Shown here: positions 23,990 through 35,000 of the stretch, piece after piece
Position numbering within the stretch: the stretch's first letter is position 1
Layout of the letters: each line of letters begins with the position of its first letter
DNA from: Mercenaria mercenaria
Taxonomy: Eukaryota > Mollusca > Bivalvia > Venerida > Veneridae
Direction of reading: 5' to 3'
NCBI RefSeq assembly: GCF_021730395.1
Contig: NC_069367.1
Coordinates: forward strand, 8,492,501-8,556,500
Length of the DNA: 64,000 nucleotides
Notes under the pieces: model-generated
Told to the model about the DNA's origin: nothing
Databases searched by the model: none
The model's input: only the letters and a program-made list of their open reading frames with translations
Position numbers and translations under genes: made by a program

Positions 23990-24440
23990 CCTCTACCGCG
24001 CTAAATTTCTGAGTGGACTGGTCCATCGTTCAGATTGGGCAGTACCATTTATTATTTGGAGGATAGCAAACAGTGCATACCATGATCAGCCTCCACAGTC
24101 TGTACTGGTCGCAAAGGCAGAATCACGACGACAGACTAAAGGATAACAAACTGCAGTTTAATGGAGAATGAAAAACATATTTCAACAAAGCATATCAAAT
24201 AGTGAATTTTATTAGTGATAATGTAGTAGACCTGGATACCTGAAGGTTTGTTCCATTCGCCACACACACACACAAACACCAATATCGGCTTGCATATACA
24301 TGCAGGCTTGATATGGTGAGCACTGTTCGCCATCAATCAGTGAATTTTCTGTGAACACCCATTTGAGCAAAAAGTGGTATTGCCCACATCGTATGATGGA
24401 CTGGTCTATTTTTATCGAGTTCGATACAGCAGTGAGCTCG
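23990..24440. repeat. Diverged fragments of MITE family 1
   Basis: Pieces such as ACCATGATCAGCCTCCACAG, TACTGGTCGCAAAGGCAGAA and GTATGATGGACTGGTC correspond to the family-1 interior. The order is disturbed and the ends are missing. A short CA-repeat lies at about 24261-24277. Confidence 0.45.
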
Positions 24441-24496
24441 AAATAGTCACCACTTTGGCGGTCGGTGTATGTGCGCATGTCCGTCAGTCCAATTTT

Positions 24497-24800
24497 GTCC
24501 AGACCATAACTTTGACATGCATGGACTAATCTTGTTTATATTTGGCATGAATGTTTACCTTAATGAGAAGAAGTGTCATGCACAAACCCCAGGTTCCTAT
24601 CTCAAATGTCCAGGTCAATGGTCAAATTGAAGTTTGTCCAGGCCATAACTTTGACATGCATGGACCAATCTTGTTTATATTTGGCATGGACGTTGACCTC
24701 AATGAGAAGGGAGTGTCATGCACAAACCCTATGTTCCTATCTCAAAGGTCAAAGGTCAAACTGAAGTTTGTCCAGGGCATTTCTTCATGCATGGTTGGAT
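24497..24800 (+). repeat. Short tandem array, ~146-bp units (2 plus part)
   Basis: Units contain TTTGTCCAGRCCATAACTTT, GACATGCATGGACYAATCTT and GTGTCATGCACAAACCC. The two overlapping frames read from it are repeat artefacts. The following ~1 kb (24800-25850) is AT-rich with a few gene-poor repeat remnants and nothing I can name. Confidence 0.65.
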
Positions 24801-27800
24801 TTTGATGTAACTTGGCATGAATGTTCACCATTATGAGACTCGTACTTAAAAAAGGTGCTGGCGAGTTGGGCATTCTGCCTGTGGGCTCTAAAAATACTTA
24901 ACCTAAGGAAATAAAACTATAGGAACATTATTCTGTATATGAAGTTGAGCCTCTTGTGTTGATCATTGTTTCTATAAGCAAAAAAGGCCGTTTATGATCG
25001 CTGAATGGATTCCTCTAACATTGCGAGCAAATAACGGAGTTCAGTGCATTAACACAAATGCAGTCATTGGGAACAGTCATATCCACCATGGACATCAACA
25101 AGTAATTATGCCTCTCCATGTATGTAGAGATAAATCGATTTTGTTTGTAAAGTTTGTCTTCGCTTATTGCAGGAATGTTCAGTGCCATGGCTTTGGCATA
25201 TTCTGATATAACGGTTTTTGACAGAGTTATTGCCCCTAAAATGTGTGTTTGGATAATGTTTGGCCAATTTCTCCAAAACTATTGATGGATTTGAATGAAA
25301 CTTGGCAGGATTGACCAGCTCCAAGACTGGTTGCAATTCTGATGTTTTCTTTTTTTGTCGATCTTTGGTAGAACTATAATGAGCCTTTGAAATATAAATG
25401 CTGCATGTTTTATTAACTCTAGAGCCTTTCTTTCTGCAGAAATTATTATATTTACACATAATGACATTGTGTATAGAGTGCGGTACAAATAAGTTTGATT
25501 TTACGTAGTAGGTACAGAGTTATATGCCCTTGATAATATCAGAATATTTTCTAGAACATTCTTTTTTTGACCAGGCCTATTCCTTTTTGCACAGAAATGA
25601 AAAATTACACCTTTTTCTTTTCTGACTTGTATATTCGCCCTAGAAATTTGTCCAGAGTGCTATGGAGTTCTCCAAAAAAAAGTAAAATTTCCAAGTATTT
25701 AAACATTTACACCTTCATTGGTTTGCCTGTCCCCATAAAATCTTGGGTCAGGTTATATTACAGGCCAGATTTAGCAAGCATTACATCATACATAATCCTT
25801 AAAAAAAAAAAAAAGTTCTCAGACATTTCTTTGCAAATGCTGATCAATTTTTTAGCTCACCTGTCACAAAGTGACAAGGTGAGCTTTTGTGATCGCGCAG
25901 CGTCCGTCGTCCGTCCGTGCGTGCGTCCATCCGTAAACTTTTGCTTGTGACCACTCTAGAGGTCACATTTTTCATGGGATCTTTATGAAAGTTGGTCAGA
26001 ATGTTCACCTTGATGATATCTAGGTCAAGTTCGAAACTGGGTCACGTGCCGATAAAAACTAGGTCAGTAGGTCTAAAAATAGAAAAACCTTGTGACCTCT
26101 CTAGAGGCCATACTTTTTAATGGATCTTCATGAAAGTTGGTCAGAACGTTAACCTTGATGATATCTAGGTCAAGTTCGAAACTGGGTCACGTGCGATCAA
26201 AAACTAGGTCAGTAGGTCAAATAATAGAAAAACCTTGTGACCACTCTAGAGGCTATATTTTTCATGGGATCTGTATGAAAGTTGGTCTGAATGTTCTTGT
26301 TGATAATATCTAGGTCAAGTTCGAAACTGGGTCAACTGCGGTCAAAAACTAGGTCAGTAGGTCAAATAATAAAAAATCCTTGTGACCGTTTAGAGGTCAT
26401 ATTTTTCATGGGAACTGCATGAAAATTGGTCAGAATATTCATCTTGATGATATCTAGGTCAACTTCGAAACTGGGTCACGTGTGGTCCTAAACTAGGTCA
26501 GTAGGTCAAATAATAGAAAAACCTTGTGACCTCTGTAGAGGCCATAGTTTTAATGGGATCTGCATGAAAATTGGTCAGAATGTTCATCTTGATGATATCT
26601 AGGTCAAGTTCGAAACTGGGTCAACTGCGGTCTAAAACTAGGTCAGTAGGTCTAAAAATAGAAAATCCTTGTGACCTCCCTAGAGGCCATATTTTTCAAT
26701 GGATCTTCATGAAAATTAGCCAGACTGTTCACCTTGATGATATCTAGGTCAAGTTCGAAACTGGGTCACGTCCGGTCCTAAACTAGGTCAGTAGGTCAAA
26801 TAATAGAAAAACCTTGTGACCTCTGTAGAGGCCATAGTTTTAATGGGATCTGTATGAAAATTGGTCAGAATGTTCATCTTGATGATATCTAGGTCAAGTT
26901 CGAAACTGGGTCAACTGCGATCTAAAACTAGGTCAGTAGGTCTAAAAATAGAAAATCCTTGTGACCTCCCTAGAGGCCATATTTTTCAATGGATCTTCAT
27001 GAAAATTGGCCAGAATGTTCACCTTGATGATATCTAGGTCAAGTTCGAAACTGGGTCACGTGCGGTCCAAAACTAGGTCATTAGGTCAAATAATAGAAAA
27101 ACCTTGTGACCTCTCTAGAGGTCATATTTTCCTTGGGATATGCATGAAATTTAGTCAGAATGTTCAACTTGATGATATCTAGGTCAAGTTCGAAACTGGG
27201 TCACGTGCGATCAAAAACTAGATCAGTTGGTCAAATAATAGAAAAACCTTGTGACCACTCTAGAGGCTATATTTTTCATGAGATCTGTATGCAAGTTGGT
27301 CTGAATGTTCACCGTGATGATATCTAGGTCAAGTTCGAAACTGGTCAACTGCGGTCAAAAACTAGGTCAGTAGGTCAAATAATAGAAAATCTTTGTGACC
27401 TCTCTAGAGGTCATATTTTCCATGGGATCTGCATGAAAATTGGTCAGAATATTCATCTTGATGATATCTAGGTCAACTACGAAACTGGGTCACGTGCCTA
27501 AAAAAACTAGGTCAGTAGGTCAGATAATAAAAAAACCTTGTGACCTCTCTACAGACCATACTTTTCATGGGATCTGTATGAAAGTTGGTCTGAATGTTCA
27601 TCTTGATGATATCTAGGTCAAGTTTGAAACTGGGTCAACTGCGGTCAAAAACTAGGTCAGTAGGTCTAAAATTAGAAAAATCTTTTGACCTCTCTAGAGG
27701 CCATATTTTTCAATGGATCTTCATGAAAATTGATCTGAATGTTCACCTTGATGATATCTAGGTCAGTTTAGAAACTGGGTCACGTGCGGTCAAAAACTAG

Positions 27801-27965
27801 GCCAGTAGGTATAAAAATAGAATAATCTTGTGACCTCTCTAGAGGCCATATTTTTCATGAGATCTTCATGAAAATTAGTGAGAATGTTGACCTTGATGAT
27901 ATCTAGGTAAAGTTCAAAACAGGGTCACGTACCTTCGAAAACTAGGTCAATAGGTCAATAATAGA

Positions 27966-30900
27966 AACAAGAGGGCCAAGATGGCCCTGGGTCGCTCACC
28001 TGAGAAACACACCATAATACACCATAACAGTGTAAACATAGACCTAGTGATTGCATGGAAAAAATATTCTGACCAAGTATCATTAAAATTGGAGCAAACA
28101 CAAGTATTTCTTTTATTTGACCTAGTGACCTAGTTTTTGACCCCAGATGACCCATATTCAAACTCTACCTAGATTTTATCAAGGCAATAATTCTGACCAA
28201 ATTTCATAAAGATCAATTGAAAAATACAGCCTCTATTGCATGCGAAAGGTTTTTCTTTGATTTGACCTAGTGACCTAATTTTTAACCCAAGATGACTCAT
28301 ATTCAAACTTGACCAAGATTTTATCAAGGCAATCATCCTGACTGAATTTCATGAAGATCAATTGAAAAATATAGCCTCTATCGCATACACAAGGTTTTTC
28401 TTTGATTTGACCTAATGACCTACTTTTTGACCCTAGATAACCCATATTCGAAGCTGACCTAGATTTCATCAAGGCAATCATTCTGCCCAAAAATTCATTA
28501 AAATAAATTGAACTAGATATTATCAAGATAAAAAATTCTGACCAATTTTCATGAAGATCCATTGAAAAATATGGTCTCTAGAGAGGTCACAAGGTTTTTC
28601 TATTATTTGACCTATTGACCTAGTTTTCGAAGGTATGTGACCCTGTTTTAAACTTTACCTAGATATCATCAAGGTGAATATTCTCCCTAATATTCATGAA
28701 GATCTCATGAAAAATATGGCCTCTAGAGAGGTCACAAGGTTTTTCTATTTTTATACCTACTGGCCTATTTTTTGACCGCATGTGACCCAGTTTCGAAACT
28801 GACCTAGATATCATCAAGGTGAACATTCAGACCAATTTTCATACAGATCCCATGAAAAATATGGCCTTTAGTGAGGTCAAAAGATTTTAATAATTTTAGA
28901 TCTACTGACCTAGTTTTTGACCGAGTTTCAAACTTGACCTAGATATCATCAAGATGAACATTCAGACCAACTTTCATACAGACCCCATGAAAAGTATGGC
29001 CTCTAGAGAGGTCACAATGTTTTTTTATTATTTGACCTACTGACCTAGTTTTTAGCTCACCTGTCACAAAGTGACAAGGTGAGCTTTTGTGATTGCGCGG
29101 TGTCCGTCGTCCGTCCGTCCGTCCGTCCGTGCGTGCGTCCGTCCGTCCGTCCGTAAACTTTTGCTTGTGACCACTCTAGAGGTCACATTTTTCATGGGAT
29201 CTTTATGAAAGTTGGTCAGAATGTTCATCTTGATGATATCTAGGTCAAGTTCGAAACTGGGTCAGGTGCCATCAAAAACTAGGTCAGTAGGTCTAAAAAT
29301 AGAAAAACCTTGTGACCTCTCTAGATGCCATATATTTCACAAGATCTTCATAAAACTTGGTCAGAATGTTCACCTTGATGATATTTAGGTCAAGTTTGAA
29401 ACTGGGTCACGTGCCTTCAAAAACTATGTCAGTAGGTCTAAAAATAGAAAAACCTTGTGACCTCTCTAGAGGCCATATATTTCAAAAGATCTTCATGAAA
29501 CTTGGTCAGAATGTTCATCTTGATGATATCTAGGTCAAATTCGAAACTGGGTCACGTGCCTTCAAAAACTAGGTCAGTAGGTCTAAAAATAGAAAAACCT
29601 TGTGACCTCTCTAGAGGCCATATATTTCACAAGATCTTCATGAAAATTGGTCGGATTGTTCACCTTGATAATATCTAGGTCACGTTCGAAACTGGGTCAC
29701 ATGCCTTCAAAAACTAGGTCAGTAGGTCAAATAATAGAAAAACCTTGTGACCTCTCTAGAGGCCATATTTTTCATGGGATCTGTATGAAAGTTGGTCAGA
29801 ATGTTCATCTTGATGATATCTAGGCCAAGTTCGAAACTGGGTCATGTGCGGTCAAAAACTAGGTCAGTAGGTCTAAAAATAGAAAAACCTTGTGACCTCT
29901 CTAGAGGCCATATATTTCATGAGATCTTCATGAAAATTGGTCAGAATGTTCACCTTGATGATATCTAGGTCAAGTTTGAAAGTGGGTCACGTGCGGTCAA
30001 AAACTAGGTCATTAGGTCAAATAATAGAAAAACCTTGTGACCTCTCTAGAGGCCATATTTTTCATGGGATCTGTATGAAAATTGGTCTGAATGTTCATCT
30101 TGATGATATCTAGGTCAAATTTGAAAGTCGGTCAGGTGCCGTCAAAAACTAGGTCAGTAGGTCAAATAATAAAAAAACCTTGTGACCTCTCTAAAGGCCA
30201 TATTTTTCATGGGATCTGTATGAAAATTGGTCTGAATGTTTATCTTGATGATATCTAGGTCAAGTTCGAAACAGGGTCATGTGCGGTCAAAAACTATGTC
30301 ATTAGGTCTAAAAATAAAAAAAACCTTGTGACCTCTCTAGAGACCATACTTGTGAATGGATCTCCATAAAAATTGGTCAGAATGTTCACCTTGATGATAT
30401 CTAGGTCAAGTTTGAAACTGGGTCAAGTGCTATAAAAAACTAGGTCAGTAGGTCAAATAATAAAGAAACCTTGTGACCTCTCTACAGGCCATACTTTTCA
30501 TGGGATCTGTATGAAAGTTGGTCTGAATGTTCATCTTGATGATATCTAGGTCAAGTTTGAAACTGGGTCAACTGCGGTCAAAATCTAGGTCAGTAGGTCT
30601 AAAATTATTAAAATCTTTTGACCTCTCTAGAGACCATATTTTTCAATGGATCTTCATGAAAATTGGTCAGAATTTTTATCTTGATAATATCTAGGTCAAG
30701 TTTAAGACTGGGTCACATGAGCTCAAAAACTAGGTCACTATGTCAAATAATAGAAAAGACGACGTCATACTCAAAACTGGGTCATGTGGGAAGGGGTGAG
30801 CGATTCAGGACCATCATGGTCCTCTTGTTTAAGGCACGTGACCCAGTTTCAAACTTGACCTAGATATCATCAAGGTGAACATTCTGACCAATTTTTATGG

Positions 30901-32043
30901 AGATCCATTCAAAAGTATGGCCTCTAGAGAGGTCACAAGGTTTTTCTATTTTTAGACCTACTGCCCTAGTTTTTGCCCCGAAACATGACCCTTTTTCGAA
31001 CTTGCCCTAGATATTATAAAGATGAACATTCAGACCAATTTTCTTTAACAGATCCCATGAAAAATATGGCCTTAGTGAGGTCAAAAGGGTTTTTCTATTA
31101 TCTGACCTACTGACCTAGTTTTTGATGGCACGTGACTCACTTTCGAATTTGACCTAGATATCATCAAGATGAACATTCAGACCAACTTTCATACAGATCC
31201 CATGAAAAATATGGCCTCTAAAGAGGTCACAAGGTTTTTCTATTATTTGACCTACTGACCTAGTTTTTGACAGCACTTGACCCATTTTTGAATTTGACCT
31301 AGATATCATCAAGGTGAACATTCTGGCCAATTTTCATGAAGATCTCATGAAATATATGGCCTCTAGAGAGGTCACAAGGTTTTTCTATTTTTAGACCTAC
31401 TGACCTAGTTTTTGACCGCACGTAACCCAGTTTCGACCTTGACCTATTATCATCAAGGTAAAACATTCAGACCAACTTTCATACAGATCCATGAAAAATA
31501 TGGCCTTTAGAGAGGTCACAACGTTTTTCTATTATTTGACTACTGCCCTAGTTTTTGAGGGAGTGACCCAGTTTCGAACTTGACCTAGATATCATCAAGG
31601 TGAACGTTCTGCCCAATTTTCAGGGAAGATCTTGTGAAATATATGGCCTCTAGAGAGGTCACAAGGTTTTTCTATTTTTAGACCTACTGACCTAGTTTTT
31701 GAAGGCACGTGACCCAGTTTCGAACTTGACCTAGATATCATCAAGGTGAACATTCTGACCAATTTTCATGAAGATTTTAGAATTTTATGGCCTCTAGAGA
31801 GGTCAAAAGGGGTTTTCTATTTTTGGGACCTACTGACCTAGTTTTGATAGCACGTGACCCATTTTCGAACTTGACCTAGATATCATCAGGATGAAATTCT
31901 GACCAACTTGCATAAAGATTCCATGAAAAAATGTGACCTCTAGAGTGGTCACAAGCAAAAGTACGGAGGCACGGACGGAAGACGGGGACCCACGCGATCC
32001 ACAAAAGCTCACCTTGCAACTTTGGGACCGGTGAGCTAAAAAA
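27966..32043 (-). mobile_element. Helentron/pearl-like element E5, reverse orientation, chimeric, split by E6
   Basis: Read on the minus strand, its 5' end is AGCTCACCGGTCCCAAAGTT (at 32037 downward) with a short GTCC tract. Its 3' end is the hairpin at 27970-27990 and CTCTTGTTT. About 28515-32030 carries E4-type units; 27966-28510 carries E2-type units and the E2-type tail. One insertion therefore has ends of two families. E6 interrupts it at 29050-30830. From about 30960 rightward, single-base irregularities increase. Confidence 0.65.
29050..30830 (+). mobile_element. Helentron/pearl-like element E6 (complete, 1.78 kb)
   Basis: The same 5' palindrome as E4 (29054) is followed by a long GTCC/GTGC microsatellite (29103-29153) and about eleven E4-type units. 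It ends GGGGTGAGCGATTCAGG, hairpin GGACCATCATGGTCC, TCTTGTTT. It is the least disturbed member and gives the reference end sequences. It sits inside E5 in opposite orientation, at a T-run within TAGTTTTT. Confidence 0.8.
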
Positions 32044-32112
32044 GACGTCCACTCAAAAAACTGGGTCATTGGGAAGGGGGAGCGATTCAGGACCATCATG
32101 GTCCTCTTGTTT

Positions 32113-32384
32113 CAGTTTTGTCTACATGGTCTATGTCAAGAGAGGCTGGACTATTTATTGCAAAGTTCTTTGCTGACTGTCATATGTAATATTGATCCGT
32201 AACTCCTGCATTACAACACATATGTACGTAACAGATATGTACCAAACTTGGTATGAGCATTTATATCTGGCTATTTGACTGCAGTTAACTGGCGTCTGTT
32301 CTTCAACAAATGAACAATATAAGGTCATGGCACTATCGTTTCTATTATTAGTTATAGTTGCAATCACCGGTAAAACTGAAAATC
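32113..32384. other. Unique spacer between E4 and the Polinton
   Basis: No repeat or gene is recognised in this short stretch. Confidence 0.6.
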
Positions 32385-32390
32385 TGCAGG
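32385..32390 (+). repeat. Target-site duplication, left (TGCAGG)
   Basis: TGCAGG directly abuts the AGTAGTATTAGAA terminus and is repeated at 49027-49032. Six base pairs is the Polinton norm. Confidence 0.85.
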
Positions 32391-32650
32391 AGTAGTATTA
32401 GAATCGATTTTAAAACAAGATGACCACCCCCCCCCCCCCACCCCCCCCCCCCCCCCCCCGACCCCTTGTACCTATTTATATAAGTGGACTTAAACTGCCC
32501 TAAAATTAAAATATAACTTAGTACCCTTTATACCCTGAAAAATCTTTTAAATCTTAGGTAAACCGAATGAAACCTTTGGTTTACCAAAAAGATTTCGTTC
32601 TTTGCGTCCGAAAGACCATGCTGCGACAATTAAAAACCACAGGCTGTATC
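32391..32650 (+). repeat. Polinton left terminal inverted repeat
   Basis: Matches the inverse of 48785-49026 over ~250 bp. It includes a C-homopolymer block (about 32428-32459), the segment CTATTTATATAAGTGGACTT and an internal hairpin (GGTAAACC ... GGTTTACC, about 32557-32586). Confidence 0.85.
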
Positions 32651-32926
32651 AAAGATACAGCTGAAATAAAATTGACTCTTAAATATCTATACCCCGCGTA
32701 TTTACTTCCTGATTGACAGTGCATATCAAGATAAAGATCAGGTTTCAGTTTAACTGGAGAACAAATATACCCTATAACAAATACAATTCTATTGTGTATT
32801 GAAAGCTTGTCCTACTTGTAAGACACATACTTGTCCTTTATGTACCGGGTTGTGTCAAAGGTAAATCAAGTGCATTTTTTAAAAATGGTTATGTGGAAAA
32901 CCACAAGTTCAACCAATCAAAAGCCT

Positions 32927-33015
32927 GCCATTTTTCTGCCAAGTGGCAGCAATGTGGCAGTGTCTGCCAACTTGGCAAACTTTTGGCAGAAATTTGGCAA
33001 AACTTTGGCAGATTA
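32927..33015. promoter_or_regulatory. TGGCA/TGCCA cluster near the Polinton left end
   Basis: About nine TGGCA or TGCCA pentamers occur in 90 bp, including TGCCAACTTGGCA, which resembles a short-spaced NFI-type half-site pair. NFI-like sites near termini are known from adenovirus origins; a role here is only a suggestion. Confidence 0.3.
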
Positions 33016-33419
33016 TATTTATTAATAAAATGTAAGGTATTTGATCTTATTTTCAATTAGTAAGTATATTATTAGGGTACACATAGTAATTAAAACTTTA
33101 ATTAAACTTTTAATTTCCAAAAGTTGTTTCCATCATAAATACAGGTTCATCCGATATGTAGAATCTAATGTAACTACCCAAAAGCAAAATGTTACTTCTG
33201 TAGATGCTGAATCCTCATAAGGATGAATATCAAACATTGTTCCTTGTTTTAGATAAACTTTAATTTTTTTCTTATACATAGATATTAACTGATCAGTGTC
33301 AAAGTCCTCAGCTGCCTAGCTGTTATATTTACATATCAATATATCAAAAAATAAACATCATCCTGAGAATGCCTAATTCCCCACCTAAATATAAAATGTG
33401 ATATTGGGCTTTTAGTCGG

Positions 33420-35000
33420 TTTATCCGGTTCACCTAAGAGCTCGTACCCTTTAATAAAATCTTAATATCTTTTTAAAATAAGTTCCGGTTTTTTCTGACT
33501 ATAAACACACCACTCAAAACATATCTTGTAATTATTTTATATTGTTGGTTGTTTTTATAAAATCTTTATAATCTACGATAATTCCAGGTTTTATTAAAAT
33601 TATTTAAATAGTTCAGATCGGCCATATTTTTATATGTTGAATATATCCAGGCACCACGACGGTCAAAATACTTTTTCATTTTGTATGTAATCAAAAGTAT
33701 GTTATTAATAGTATTCAAAGAGAAACACTTCATGTCCCACTTCCTCTAGCCTTTTTCTTTCTAATTTTTTGTCTTTCTTTTTAAGTTTAAGAATTATTTC
33801 AGCTAAATCATCAAGTCGTTTTGTTGTAGCAACTTCAGAAGCAGATAATTGTCAACAGTATTCTTTGTTCTAGCTAATTGTGTTTCTTGTTTTTAAGAAA
33901 AGCATCTTTTACTTCTTATTTTTCCCAATTATTGAAATTTTTTCATCTAGTAGCAATTTCTTCGACATTTAGCGGTTATTGCTTTAGTATTAGCAGTAAT
34001 TACTTGGGTATTAGCAGTGATTGATTCTCCTTGTTTAGCTGATATTTTAACTACAGAGTTCAGATCATTTATTATTTTTTTAATTTTATCATTAATTTAT
34101 CATAAATTCATTAATATCTTCTTGTAATAAACTTTAAGTTTACTTAACTCTTCATACTTTATATTGTGACGTGCATCAACATTATTAATCAGGTCTACAA
34201 GTTGTTTCTTCAAATTTTCTAGTGATTATTAATTATGTTAATTGCTTCAGTATTAGCAGTAATTAACTCTCCTTGTTTAAAATGATTTTTCAACTACAAA
34301 GTCCAGTTCATTTTTATGTTCTTCAACTTTAGCATTAAGCTGCGTCATATCTTCTTGTAATTTTTTTTTGTAATATTACTTAAGTCTGCATACTTTAAAT
34401 TATGACGGTTGTCAACAATACTAATCCAATTCGAATTTTTTTTAAAGTCATCTATTTTAGAAAGTTAGTCTTTTTTGAAGTCCTCTAATGCTGTATCATG
34501 ATCATCACCTCTTTGTGAAGCTGTCCCTTTTCAATTCAGATTTATATTCTGCAAGTTTATTTGAAATTAATTCTAATAAATCTTTATGCTTTTTTCAGTT
34601 TCAGTATTTAGTTTATTTTTTTTCTGTTCTAATTTCTAACTGAACATATTTTGTAACTTTTTTTCAGCTTCAATAATCTTGTCTTTTAGTTCTTCATGTT
34701 TTTTCATACAAACTTTTAATTCTTGAACTTGATTGTATAACTTTTAAAAATTTGGGGTTTAAATACTTTTTTTATTTTGGGCATCTTTTCAAATCAGATT
34801 TCTCTTCAAGTTCTTTAATAGAATCAGCCCAAGTTTCTTTTTTTCTTCAATTTTCCCTTTAAATTCAACTATAAAATAATGAATTTTTTTTAAAATTTTT
34901 TTTGTTAATTCTTCAATATTTTTTTACTTCGGGTTCAAATTGTCTTTTTAAATACTTTTAATATTTTCAAGTTTATAGTTATCTTTTACACTTTGAACTT
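33420..35000 (-). pseudogene. Polinton left-end coding remnants, including coiled-coil protein
   Basis: Read on the minus strand, 33730-35000 gives Lys/Glu/Asn-rich heptad-like segments and two similar modules (about 33950-34200 and 34230-34430) with a recurring ITANT-type block. A separate stretch near 33600-33700 gives basic/aromatic-rich peptide. Polintons often carry coiled-coil, possibly fibre-like proteins, but this one is not assigned. Broken. Confidence 0.45.

Larger units (their letters stand above)
25850..32112 (+). mobile_element. Helentron/pearl-like element E4, split by E5
   Basis: The 5' palindrome AGCTCACCTGTCACAAAGTG continues with ACAAGGTGAGCT, followed by a GTCCGTCC microsatellite. 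About fourteen ~145-bp units (CTTGTGACCTCTCTAGAGG; GATGATATCTAGGTCAAGTT; AACTAGGTCAGTAGGTC) run to 27965. The sequence breaks in AATAATAGAA at 27965 and resumes AAGACGTC at about 32044. It ends GAGCGATTCAGGACCATCAT then GGTCCTCTTGTTT at 32112. E6 carries the uninterrupted equivalent (AATAATAGAAAAGACGACG), so the split is certain. Confidence 0.75.

Noticed and set aside
32428-32460. C-homopolymer as an assembly gap marker
   Set aside because: The inverse terminal repeat has a matching G-run, so the tract is part of the element; only its length is uncertain.
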